In this document: one piece after another, positions 26,466 to 34,254 of the stretch
Layout of the letters: each line of letters opens with the position of its first letter
Numbering within the stretch: the stretch's first letter is position 1
The notes under the pieces: generated by a model
Told to the model about the DNA's origin: nothing
Database searches by the model: none
The model's input: the letters and a program-made list of their open reading frames with translations, nothing else
Program-made: the position numbers and the translations under genes
Origin: Caulobacteraceae bacterium UBA3198
GTDB taxonomy: Bacteria > Pseudomonadota > Alphaproteobacteria > Caulobacterales > Caulobacteraceae
Reading direction: 5' to 3'
Assembly (NCBI GenBank): GCA_002363865.1
Contig: DEWY01000010.1
Coordinates: 62,001-126,000 of the forward strand
Length of the DNA: 64,000 nucleotides

Positions 26466-27502
26466 CAGGGTTCGTCCTTATAGATCCCCACGGTCAGGGG
26501 TTCGCCGGCCGCGAGGCGGGCGCGGTACATGCCCGAGGTGTTGTAGCTCCAGGCCATCTGGCCATCAGGCGCCACAGCGATGACGCCGCCGTCGCCGCCC
26601 AGGGCGGTGAGCTTGTTCTGCACCACCTCATCGGCCGCGGCCTGCAGGGAGAGGCCCTTGTGCTCCACCAGGGCGCAGATCTCCCGGGCCACGGTCAGGC
26701 GGATGAAATACTCGCCGGTCCCGGTGGCCGAGACCGCACAGGAGGCGTCCGAGGCGTAGTTGCCCGCGCCAATGATCGGGCTGTCGCCCACCCGGCCCCA
26801 GCGCTTGCCCGTGGTGCCGCCGGTCGAGGTGCCCGCCGCCACATGGCCGGCCTGATCCAGCGCCACGACGCCGACGGTGCCGTACTTGCCCTCGTCATGG
26901 GCCAGGGCGGCGGCCTCGTCGGCCACCACCGGACCCGTAGGCCGGGGCGGGACCGGCAGCTTCTGTTCGGCCAGGAACTTCTCCAGGGAGCGCCAGCGGC
27001 GCTCGGTGAAGAAGTAGCTCGGCTCGGCCTGCTCCAGGCCCGTCTCCTTCGAGAAGGTGTCCGCGCCCGATCCCATCAGCATGACATGCGGCGACGTCTC
27101 CATCACCGCCCGGGCGAGCGAGATGGGATGGCGGGTGCGGGTGACGCCGGCCACGGCGCCGGCCTTCAGGGTCGCCCCATCCATGATCGAGGCGTCCAGC
27201 TCATTGCGGCCCTCGGCGGTGAACACCGCCCCGCGGGCGGAATTGAACAGGGGATCGTCCTCCAGCAGATGGATGGCCGCCTCGATGGCGTCCAGCGCCG
27301 AGCCGCCCTTTTCCAGCACCTCGCCGCCGGCCTTAGTCACCTTGGTCATGGCGGCGCGATAGGCCGCCTCCTGTTGCGGGGTCAGGTCGGCGCGCTCGAT
27401 GACGCCGGCCCCCCCATGCACCACAATCGCCCACTTCGGCTGCGCCATCGCACTTCCCGTCACCAAACTCGCCAGCACCACCGCCAGAGCGATCACCCGC
27501 AT
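26465..27502 (-). CDS. exported isoaspartyl peptidase / type-2 L-asparaginase (Ntn hydrolase)
   Basis: A 345-residue Ntn-hydrolase precursor of the plant-type asparaginase / isoaspartyl peptidase family, which hydrolyses isoaspartyl dipeptides and asparagine. A signal peptide (cleavage near GSAMA-Q at residue 20) directs it to the periplasm. The self-cleavage nucleophile is Thr209 in GKYGTVGVVALD, splitting alpha and beta chains; GTSTGGTTGKRWGRVGDSPIIGAG (cited in part) holds the substrate Arg/Asp. It sits inside the homogentisate operon, 2 nt after HPPD and overlapping homogentisate dioxygenase by 1 nt. This is an unexpected place for a periplasmic amidohydrolase. Confidence 0.93.
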   Translation of the reverse strand: MRVIALAVVLASLVTGSAMAQPKWAIVVHGGAGVIERADLTPQQEAAYRAAMTKVTKAGGEVLEKGGSALDAIEAAIHLLEDDPLFNSARGAVFTAEGRNELDASIMDGATLKAGAVAGVTRTRHPISLARAVMETSPHVMLMGSGADTFSKETGLEQAEPSYFFTERRWRSLEKFLAEQKLPVPPRPTGPVVADEAAALAHDEGKYGTVGVVALDQAGHVAAGTSTGGTTGKRWGRVGDSPIIGAGNYASDASCAVSATGTGEYFIRLTVAREICALVEHKGLSLQAAADEVVQNKLTALGGDGGVIAVAPDGQMAWSYNTSGMYRARLAAGEPLTVGIYKDEP

Positions 27503-27504
27503 AT

Positions 27505-28593
27505 CTAGTCCTTCTTCGGCAGCACGCCCCGGCGGATCTGGTCGAGTTCGATGGACTCAAACAGCGCCTTGAAGTTGCCCTCGCCGAACCCTTCGTTGCC
27601 CTTGCGCTGGATCATCTCGAAGAAGATCGGACCGACCATGTTCTCCGTGAAGATCTGCAGCAGCAGACCTTGGCCCTGCGTCGGAGCCCCGTCCACCAGG
27701 ATACGGTCGGCCCGCAGTCGCTGCAGGTTCTCGCCATGGTCGGGGACCCGGGCGTCGAGCTGGTCGTAATAGGTCTCCGGCGTGTCCTGGAAGCGGACGC
27801 CCCGCTCGCGCATGGTCTCGACGGCGGCGTAGATGTCGTCAGTCCCCAGCGCCAGGTGCTGGATGCCCTCGCCCTTGTAGTCCTTGAGGAACTCTTCGAT
27901 CTGGGAATGATCGTCGCGGCTCTCGTTCAGCGGGATGCGGATCTTGCCGCAGGGGCTGGTCATGGCCTTGGACAACAGGCCCGTCTGGGCGCCCTCGATG
28001 TCGAAATAGCGGATCTCGCGGAAATTGAAGATCCGCTCATAGAAGTCCGCCCATTTGGCCATGTTTCCGCGAAACACGTTGTGGGTCAGGTGGTCGAGAT
28101 AGGTCAGGCCGACACCACGCTCGGCCTCGCCGGGGATGGGAACGAAGTCCACATCATAGATCTCCTGGGCCCCGTAGCGGTCCACCAGATAGAGGTTTGA
28201 GCCGCCAATCCCCTCGATCGCCGGGATGTTGAGCTCCATCGGTCCCACCGGTCCCTGCACCGCGGTGGCGCCGCGCTCCACCGCCAGGGCGAGCGCCTTG
28301 GCCGCATCCCGCACCCGGAAGGCCATGGCGTTGGCCGAGGGCCCATGGGCGGCGCGGAAGTCGGCCGGCTGGCCCGACGGCTCCATATTGAGCAGGAAGT
28401 TGATGTCGCCCTGGCGATAGCGGACCACATGCTTCGACCGGTGCCGCGAGACCGCGGTGAACCCCATCAGCTCGAAGAGGCCGCCCAAGCGCTCGGGCTC
28501 AGGCGAGGTGAACTCCACGAACTCGAACCCGTCGGTGCCCAGGGGGTTCTCGAACAGGTCGTTGGTGGCGGCGGCGGTCGCAAGGGCGGTCAT
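27505..28593 (-). CDS. hppD: 4-hydroxyphenylpyruvate dioxygenase
   Basis: HPPD is a 362-residue non-haem iron dioxygenase that turns 4-hydroxyphenylpyruvate into homogentisate. The two VOC-fold halves are clear. Fe(II) ligands fit His in YLDHLTHNV, His in GIQHLALGTDD and Glu in FFEMIQRKGNEGFGEGNF. The C-terminal helix closing the active site is present. The ATG at 28593 follows GGGAG at 6 nt; the longer frame from 28629 would read through the upstream dyad. It is the first gene of a six-gene operon leading to fumarate and acetoacetate, and a 24-bp inverted repeat lies 18 bp upstream. Confidence 0.97.
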   Translation of the reverse strand: MTALATAAATNDLFENPLGTDGFEFVEFTSPEPERLGGLFELMGFTAVSRHRSKHVVRYRQGDINFLLNMEPSGQPADFRAAHGPSANAMAFRVRDAAKALALAVERGATAVQGPVGPMELNIPAIEGIGGSNLYLVDRYGAQEIYDVDFVPIPGEAERGVGLTYLDHLTHNVFRGNMAKWADFYERIFNFREIRYFDIEGAQTGLLSKAMTSPCGKIRIPLNESRDDHSQIEEFLKDYKGEGIQHLALGTDDIYAAVETMRERGVRFQDTPETYYDQLDARVPDHGENLQRLRADRILVDGAPTQGQGLLLQIFTENMVGPIFFEMIQRKGNEGFGEGNFKALFESIELDQIRRGVLPKKD

Positions 28594-28611
28594 GGTGGTC
28601 TCCCGTCGGCG

Positions 28612-28635
28612 AGATAGTATCAGATGCAACTATCT
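28612..28635. promoter_or_regulatory. inverted repeat, candidate MarR operator of the tyrosine operon
   Basis: Perfect 7-bp arms AGATAGT and ACTATCT separated by 10 nt, 18 bp upstream of the HPPD start codon and in the divergent space toward dsbB. The AT-rich dyad stands out in this GC-rich DNA and has the size and symmetry of a MarR-family site. The cognate protein is probably the MarR encoded at the operon end (23536-24033). Confidence 0.6.
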
Positions 28636-28746
28636 ACCAAAGTCGCGGTGTCGCACAAGCCGGCGACGGCCGAAACACTGGCCCGCAGAGCCCAGGTCCG
28701 AACGTCCTGTAGCGCCGCTGACGAAAGTACGGTTCAATCGCCGTCC

Positions 28747-29262
28747 ATGATCCGAGCCCTCGATCCGATCCTCGACCGCTGGCGCCTGACGGCTCTGCTC
28801 GCCTCGGCGGGCATGCTGGCCATCGCCCACGGCTTCCAGACCTTTGGCGAGCTGGCGCCCTGCACGCTCTGCCTGCGGCAGCGGGAGGTCTATTGGATGG
28901 CCGTCGGCGTCGCCCTGGCCGGCATGATCCTGACACGGCTGCAGGGTGGGGCGCGTTTCCGCCCGGCCTTCAATCTGGTCCTCGGCCTCATCTTCCTGGT
29001 GGGGACGGCGGTGGCCGTCTATCACGCCGGCGCGGAGTGGAAGTGGTGGCCGGGGCCGAGCGCCTGCGCCTCCTCCGGCGGGGCGGTCAGCCTTGACGCC
29101 ATGAGCGGCCTGCTGGCGGGTCAGACCATCACCGCACCGGCCTGCGACACCGCGCCCTGGGTCCTTGCGGGCCTCTCCATGGCGGGGTGGAACGCGGTCA
29201 TCTCCCTGATCCTCGCGGCCCTGAGCCTGGCCGCCGCAGCCCATGAGAGAGGCAAGCGATGA
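28747..29262 (+). CDS. DsbB family disulfide bond formation protein
   Basis: A 171-residue inner-membrane quinone-dependent thiol oxidoreductase that reoxidises DsbA-type proteins. It has four helices. The first periplasmic pair is Cys39-Cys42 in APCTLC and the second pair is Cys107 and Cys133 in the long periplasmic loop, as in DsbB/DsbI. The conserved QR after the CxxC (LRQREVYW) is the quinone-contact region. The ATG at 28747 has only a weak Shine-Dalgarno; the upstream frame is non-conserved. It overlaps coq7 by 4 nt (ATGA), which couples two quinone-linked membrane functions. Confidence 0.93.
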   Translation: MIRALDPILDRWRLTALLASAGMLAIAHGFQTFGELAPCTLCLRQREVYWMAVGVALAGMILTRLQGGARFRPAFNLVLGLIFLVGTAVAVYHAGAEWKWWPGPSACASSGGAVSLDAMSGLLAGQTITAPACDTAPWVLAGLSMAGWNAVISLILAALSLAAAAHERGKR

Positions 29263-29822
29263 GCGACAAACCCATCCCTGCCCGCCCGGGCGCCGGAACG
29301 GTGCAGGCGAGGCTCGCGGAGATTCTGCGGGTCGATCACGCGGGCGAACTCGGGGCGGTCCACATCTATCAGGGCCAGCGCGCCGTGCTCGGCGCGGCCA
29401 AGGGCAAGGAACGTCTCGCCGCCCAACTCGAGGAGATGGAAGGACATGAGGCCGTCCATCTGGCCCGCTTCGACGCCCTTCTGAACCAGCATGGCGTGCG
29501 GCCGACCGTGATGACGCCCCTGTGGCGGCTGGCCGGCTTCGCCTTGGGCGCCGGCACCGCCCTGATGGGCGAGAAGGCCGCCCATGCCTGCACCGAGGCC
29601 GTCGAGTCGGTCATCGAGAAACACTATGCGGGTCAGGTGGCTGAGCTCGCCGACCGCGATCCGGAGCTGGCCGAGGAGCTGGCCAAATTCCGCGACGAGG
29701 AACTGGCCCACCGCGACCTCGCCGTCGAGGAGGGCGCCCGCGAGGCCCCGGGCTATGGCCTGCTGTCGGCGGTGATCCAGGCTGGCTGCCGCACGGCGAT
29801 CAAGATCAGCGAAAAGGTCTGA
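29259..29822 (+). CDS. coq7: demethoxyubiquinone hydroxylase Coq7
   Basis: A 187-residue diiron monooxygenase adding the last hydroxyl (C6) to the ubiquinone ring. All six iron ligands expected of the family can be placed: Glu in HAGELGA, Glu and His in EMEGHEAVH, Glu in CTEAVESVIEKHY, and Glu and His in FRDEELAHRD. It is a membrane-surface protein without true transmembrane helices. Translation is coupled to dsbB upstream (4-nt overlap). A 7-bp hairpin (GAGGCCG/CGGCCTC) follows the stop, but without a T-run. Confidence 0.96.
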   Translation: MSDKPIPARPGAGTVQARLAEILRVDHAGELGAVHIYQGQRAVLGAAKGKERLAAQLEEMEGHEAVHLARFDALLNQHGVRPTVMTPLWRLAGFALGAGTALMGEKAAHACTEAVESVIEKHYAGQVAELADRDPELAEELAKFRDEELAHRDLAVEEGAREAPGYGLLSAVIQAGCRTAIKISEKV

Positions 29823-29862
29823 GGCCGCCCCTCGCCTGATCGGCCTCTTAGAAATCCTGTGA

Positions 29863-29901
29863 TTGACCCGGTTGGCGGCGGGCGTACTGATCAGTGATCA
29901 G
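29863..29901 (+). promoter_or_regulatory. putative promoter with palindromic operator upstream of the MFS gene
   Basis: TTGACC at 29863-29868 resembles a -35 element. After 16 nt comes TACTGA (29885-29890) as a weak -10, overlapped by the perfect 7-1-7 palindrome CTGATCAgTGATCAG at 29887-29901. A repressor bound there would cover the -10. No regulator gene adjoins, so the protein is unknown. Confidence 0.4.
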
Positions 29902-29934
29902 GCGGCGCCAGACCGCCAGCGGGGGAGTTCAGCC

Positions 29935-29991
29935 ATGGGGACGATCGGATACGCCCGGCGCGTGCGACAGCTGGTGGGGCGTCGCGGGTGA
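29935..29991 (+). CDS. 18-codon leader peptide coupled to the MFS transporter gene
   Basis: An upstream mini-ORF, ATG at 29935, encodes MGTIGYARRVRQLVGRRG and stops at TGA 29989-29991, overlapping the GTG start of the MFS gene (GTGA). It has a better Shine-Dalgarno (GGGGGAG, 7 nt spacing) than the transporter itself, whose GTG has none of note. The layout suggests translational coupling, or attenuation through five arginines in the second half. No homologue is known to me; chance cannot be excluded. Confidence 0.45.
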   Translation: MGTIGYARRVRQLVGRRG

Positions 29992-31145
29992 ATATCCAGA
30001 TCTTCGTCCTGGCCCTGTCGACCTTCGCCTTCGGGTCGGGCGCCTTCATTTTCGCCGGGCTGCTGGAGCCCATGGCCGACGAACTCGGGGTCTCCGTCGG
30101 CGCGGCCGGCCAGCTGCAGACCGTCTATGTCCTGACCTCGGCCCTGGCGGGGCCGCCGCTGGCCTTCTTGGTGGGCCGGTTTGAGCGCAAGCGGGTCCTC
30201 ACCGTGGCCCTCAGCGTCGCCGTGATTCTCAACCTCGCCTGCCTGATGACCCCCGGCTACGGGACTCTGATGGTGCTTCGGGCAGTCCTCGGCGCCATCG
30301 GCGCCATGGCCGGTCCTGCGGCCTCTGCGGCGGCCAGCGCCCTGGTCCCGCCCGAGCGGCGGGGCTCGGCCCTGGCCATCGTCATGGGGGGCATGACGGT
30401 CGCCTTTCTGATGGGCATCCCCCTGGGCAGCGTGGTCGGCGCGGCCTTTGGCTGGCGGGCCACCTTCCTGCTCTCGGCGGGCCTGAGCGCCTTCGCCCTG
30501 GCGGCCATCCTGATCTTCGTCCCGCGGGTCACCCCGCCGGCGCCCGGTGTCGGCCAGGGCCTGAGGGGAGCCGGCGTCCTGCCGCTCTTCCTCTCCACCT
30601 TCCTGGCCTTCGGGGCCAATATGACCATCACCACCTATATCGCGCCGATCCTGCGCCTGCAGGTGGAGGTCACAGGCGCGGGCGTGGCGGCCTTCCAGAT
30701 GCTGGTGGGGGTCGGCAGCTTCCTGGGTCTGGCGCTGGGCGGCCGGGCCGCCGATCGGGGCGCCGGCGGTCTCAGCGTCACCCTGGGCTTCCTCGGCCTG
30801 GCGGCGGCGGCGGCCCTGCACGGCCTGGAGCTCGCTCGGACGGGTGAGCCAGGCGCCCTGGCCTATGGAATCGTCGGCCTCGCGGTGTTGACCGGATCCA
30901 CCTCCCTGTTCTCGGTCATGCCGGTGATCCAGACCCGGCTGATCGCCAAAGCCCCGGCCTCCGCGCCCCTGGCCCTGGCCTTCAACGGCTCGTCAGCCGC
31001 CCTGGGTCAGGCCTTTGGCGGCGCCCTGGGCGGGATCCTGCTGACCCGGGGCGGGGCGCTCTCGGTCACCTTCGCCGCTGGACTCGTAGCCGTGGCCGCA
31101 GCCGCCTTCTGGCAGGTCGCCCACAGGCGCACGGCGCCCGTCTAA
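29988..31145 (+). CDS. major facilitator superfamily transporter
   Basis: A 385-residue permease with twelve predicted helices. It resembles the DHA1/AraJ-type drug or sugar efflux subgroup: the loop 2-3 motif is weak (VGRFERKRVLT), and an APASAAASALVPPERRG-like segment appears in helix 4/5 (AASAAASALVPPERRGSA). It starts at GTG 29988; there is no better ATG in frame. The start overlaps an 18-codon leader ORF. A palindromic operator-like site lies about 90 bp upstream. The substrate is unknown; AraJ-like members export arabinose or drugs. Confidence 0.9.
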   Translation: MNIQIFVLALSTFAFGSGAFIFAGLLEPMADELGVSVGAAGQLQTVYVLTSALAGPPLAFLVGRFERKRVLTVALSVAVILNLACLMTPGYGTLMVLRAVLGAIGAMAGPAASAAASALVPPERRGSALAIVMGGMTVAFLMGIPLGSVVGAAFGWRATFLLSAGLSAFALAAILIFVPRVTPPAPGVGQGLRGAGVLPLFLSTFLAFGANMTITTYIAPILRLQVEVTGAGVAAFQMLVGVGSFLGLALGGRAADRGAGGLSVTLGFLGLAAAAALHGLELARTGEPGALAYGIVGLAVLTGSTSLFSVMPVIQTRLIAKAPASAPLALAFNGSSAALGQAFGGALGGILLTRGGALSVTFAAGLVAVAAAAFWQVAHRRTAPV

Positions 31146-31256
31146 GGCCTGATCCTGCCCGCGTGCGGAACGTGCAGGCCTCGCTCATGAGGCGAGCGGT
31201 CATGCGCAATTTTGCGAATACCTCTAGAAGCGGCTCAATTGCGGGAGCCGGATTTC

Positions 31257-31640
31257 ATGACTATTCGACCTTTGATACTCTTGGTCGACGACGACGTAAC
31301 ACTGTTACAGATTATTTCCGGACATCTACACCTGGAAGGATTTGAAACAGTTCTCGCACAGACGGCCGCTCAGGCGATTGAGTCCCTGCAGGCACTAACT
31401 CTTGATCTCGTGATTGTTGACCTCTTCATGCCCGACCGGGACGGGATGGAGACCATCGGCGAAATTCGCGCCCGGTGGCCGCAGCTGCCCATCGTCGCCA
31501 TGTCGGGCGGTTGGCGCACCATCAGCCCAGACACGATTCTGGAGACGGCCAAGGCCCTGGGCGCCCAGGAGGCCCTGGCTAAGCCCTTCGATCGTCAGAC
31601 CCTTGTAGCGGCCATCCGCAGGCTGCTCCCGCAGGGCTGA
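31257..31640 (+). CDS. single-domain response regulator (receiver only)
   Basis: A 127-residue CheY-like receiver without an output domain. The acidic cluster is DDD at 11-13, the phospho-acceptor is Asp55 in LVIVDLFMPDRDG, the switch Ser is Ser83 and Lys109 lies in AKPF. No kinase is adjacent, so the partner is unknown. Codon use is striking: the first ~55 codons use rare codons (ATA, TTA, CTA, TTT, ACA, GGA) and are far less GC-rich than the second half, which is normal for the genome. A small palindrome CGCAATTTTGCG lies at 31205-31216. The ATG at 31257 is taken, with GGGAG upstream; an in-frame ATG at 31212 is less likely. Confidence 0.9.
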   Translation: MTIRPLILLVDDDVTLLQIISGHLHLEGFETVLAQTAAQAIESLQALTLDLVIVDLFMPDRDGMETIGEIRARWPQLPIVAMSGGWRTISPDTILETAKALGAQEALAKPFDRQTLVAAIRRLLPQG

Positions 31641-31646
31641 ACCTGC

Positions 31647-33536
31647 TCATCCCAGGCGCCAGCGATGGAGATGCTCGAGGACGTCGGCCACGATCTGGTC
31701 GTGGGTGAAGCCTGTAACGTCCCGCGGACGGGCGACATCGTCTGAACGGGCCGAAAGCCGCCACTCCATGGCCCGCCGCCGCTCCGGCGCATCCAGCGCG
31801 GTCATGGCCGGACGGGGGCGGTCGCGGGCGGCCAGACGGTAATGGAACGGTCGGCCTCCGCCGGTCGTCGCCGTCAGGGAGACGCCGTCCTCCTGCCGTG
31901 AGACCTCTGTCGTCAGGCCTTCGCCCTCCAGGCCTTCGCGGACGCTTTCCAGCGCCGGAACGGCCACCCGGTCCAGGTGACGCTGGATATCGCGCCGGCT
32001 GGCCGGCGCCAGGAGCCGCTTCAACTGTTCGGCCAGGGGCGGTCCCTCGGTCTCGACCACGCGGCCGGCGATGTCGGCGTTCATCTGTCGGGTCAGGCCG
32101 ACGGCGAGCGCAATCATGATGACGGTGAACGGCAGGGCGGCGACCAGGGTGGCCGCCTGCAGGGCGCCCAGCCCCCCGGCCAGCAGCAGCAGGCCCGCCA
32201 CCAGGCCCAGTAACAGGCACCAGTAGACCCGCTGCCAGCGTGGCGTGTCGTCGGCCCCGCCGGAGGCCAGGGTGTCGATCACCAGGGATCCGGAATCCGC
32301 CGAGGTGATGAAGAAGACCGCCACCAACACGACGGCGACGGTCGAGGTGATGGCCGTCCCGGGCAGTTCGGCCAAGAAGCGGAACAGCGCCGTGGACAGG
32401 TCCGCGCTCACCGCCGCTGAAATCGCGCCGCTGGCCGAGCCCATGTCCAGGAAGATGGCGGTGTTGCCGAACACGGTCATCCACAGGAAGGTGAACCCGG
32501 CCGGCACCAGCAGCACATTGAGGATGAACTGCCGCACCGTCCGTCCCCGCGAGATCCGGGCGATGAACATGCCCACAAAGGGCGACCAGGCGATCCACCA
32601 GGCCCAGTAGAACAGGGTCCAGTCGGCCATCCAGCCCCGCGGCTCGTAGGCGTAGAGGGTGAAGGTGCGGATGAAGAAGTGGTCGAGATAGAGGCCGAAG
32701 TTCTGCACCAGGGCCTTGAGCAGAAAGCCCGTCGGCCCCACCACCAGCACAAACAGCATCAGCAGGACCGCCAGGGTCAGGTTCAGCTCTGACAGGCGCC
32801 GGACCCCCTTATCCAACCCGGTCAGCACCGATGCGGTCGCCGCGGCCATGACCAGGGCGATCAGGGCGCACTGCATCAGGGCGGTGTTGGGCAGGCCGAC
32901 CAGATAGTTTAGGCCGCTGTTGATCTGCGAGACCCCGAACCCCAGCGAAGTGGCGATGCCGAACACCGTCCCGCAGACGGCGAAGATGTCCACCGCATCG
33001 CCGATCGGGCCGTTGGTCCGCTTGCCCAGCAGGGGCGAGAGGCCCGAGCGCAGGGTCAGCGGCAGCCCCTTGCGATGGGCGAAGAAGCCCAGGCTTAAAC
33101 CCACCAGCGCATAGATGGCCCAGGCATGCACCCCATAGTGGGTGAAGGTGATGACCATCGCCTCGCGGGCGGCCCCGAAGGTCCCCGGCTCCGCCTCGGG
33201 CGGACTGACATAGTGCTGGATCGGCTCGGCGACCCCGAAATACATCAGGCCGATGCCCATGCCCGCCGCAAACAGCATGGCCAGCCAGGAGGCATAGGGA
33301 AAATCCGGCTCGCAGTCGTCCGGTCCGAGCTTCAGGCTTCCCGTCGGCCCAAGGGCAAGGAACAGCACAAGACCGAGGAAACCGGCGACGGCGCCGACAT
33401 AGAACCAGCCAAAGGTGTCGATGACCCAGCCCTGGGCCGACTGGAAGGCCCAGTCCGACTGGTCGGGCGCAATCACCGCCACTGCCAGCAGGGCGCCGAC
33501 AATGAGGCTCGCGCCCCAGAAGACGCGCGGATTCAT
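31647..33536 (-). CDS. BCCT family betaine/choline/carnitine transporter (BetT-like)
   Basis: A 629-residue sodium- or proton-coupled importer of quaternary ammonium compounds (choline, glycine betaine). Twelve helices cover about residues 10-500. The family signature surrounds the fifth to eighth helices with Trp-rich segments: FYWAWWIAWSPFVGMFIARISRGRT (cited by its ends) and the glycine stretch MGIGLMYFGVAEP. The ~120-residue hydrophilic C-terminal extension matches BetT-type osmosensing transporters. The ATG at 33536 (MNPRVFWG) is preferred to an Arg-rich upstream extension. No bet synthesis genes adjoin. It converges with the response regulator, 6 bp apart. Confidence 0.95.
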   Translation of the reverse strand: MNPRVFWGASLIVGALLAVAVIAPDQSDWAFQSAQGWVIDTFGWFYVGAVAGFLGLVLFLALGPTGSLKLGPDDCEPDFPYASWLAMLFAAGMGIGLMYFGVAEPIQHYVSPPEAEPGTFGAAREAMVITFTHYGVHAWAIYALVGLSLGFFAHRKGLPLTLRSGLSPLLGKRTNGPIGDAVDIFAVCGTVFGIATSLGFGVSQINSGLNYLVGLPNTALMQCALIALVMAAATASVLTGLDKGVRRLSELNLTLAVLLMLFVLVVGPTGFLLKALVQNFGLYLDHFFIRTFTLYAYEPRGWMADWTLFYWAWWIAWSPFVGMFIARISRGRTVRQFILNVLLVPAGFTFLWMTVFGNTAIFLDMGSASGAISAAVSADLSTALFRFLAELPGTAITSTVAVVLVAVFFITSADSGSLVIDTLASGGADDTPRWQRVYWCLLLGLVAGLLLLAGGLGALQAATLVAALPFTVIMIALAVGLTRQMNADIAGRVVETEGPPLAEQLKRLLAPASRRDIQRHLDRVAVPALESVREGLEGEGLTTEVSRQEDGVSLTATTGGGRPFHYRLAARDRPRPAMTALDAPERRRAMEWRLSARSDDVARPRDVTGFTHDQIVADVLEHLHRWRLG

Positions 33537-33750
33537 CTGGGTTCGTAGAATGGCCCGGTCTCCCCTGACGCCTGCACGGCGCGGGCGCGGGCGACAACGG
33601 CCACAGCGCCACCATGGCCAACGCCTGACCACGGCAGAGGTTCAGTTATAGGTTTCGGGCTACTCGGTGTTGCGATCGCAACTCACGAGGTCGGGCGAGA
33701 ACGGCGCACCCGTCCTCGCCCACGCCTTGGTTGGTCAGGCGATCGTCCGT

Positions 33751-34133
33751 TTAGTCCTGCGGCTCAAGCTTAACGACCAGCGGATTCGGATCGAGATCAA
33801 GCATGGCGCCGGTGGCCACATCGACGCCGGCGCCGATCACGCCGCCCACCAGGACATTGCCCGCCATGCCCGCGCCGCCGGCGCCGGAAACCCGGGTCGT
33901 CACCTGGCCGGTCCAGGTCTTGTAGCCGTCCTTGCTGATGGTCACGCCGAACTCCGATTTGCGCGGCATCTTGAAGGTGCAGGGCGTGGCGTCGCAGGCG
34001 AACTGGTTGCTGGTCTTGACGCTAGCCCCCGAGGGCTCGGTCTCGACCGTCAGGTGGTGTTGGTCCCGCGCGTGACGGTCGCGCACGCGCTCAGCGCCAG
34101 CATAGATCTGGCGATCACAATAGTCCGAAGCAT
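33751..34133 (-). pseudogene. frameshifted ATVTRGT-type lipoprotein gene
   Basis: The ATG at 34133 (GGGGGGA upstream) opens a lipoprotein signal ending LSAC, followed by ATVTRGTNTT and an immediate stop. The rest of the family protein continues in another frame: LTVETEPSGASVKTSNQF, CDATPCTF, RKSEFGVTISKDGYKTW and GNVLVGGVIGAGVDVATGAMLDL, to the stop at 33751. A single-base deletion near 34050-34062 separates the two parts; the intact protein would have about 127 residues. The family (PEGA-like envelope lipoprotein, common in Caulobacterales) has no known function. A sequencing error is possible. Confidence 0.75.
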
Positions 34134-34254
34134 TGAATCCCCCCATGAGCCCAAACACTGGGCCCCCGGAAATAAGAGGAGGCGCAGGCCGAACACAAGC
34201 AGAAGCTGCACCACAGCCGGGCTCGCTGACAAACCGCAACCGCGGGACGCGCCC

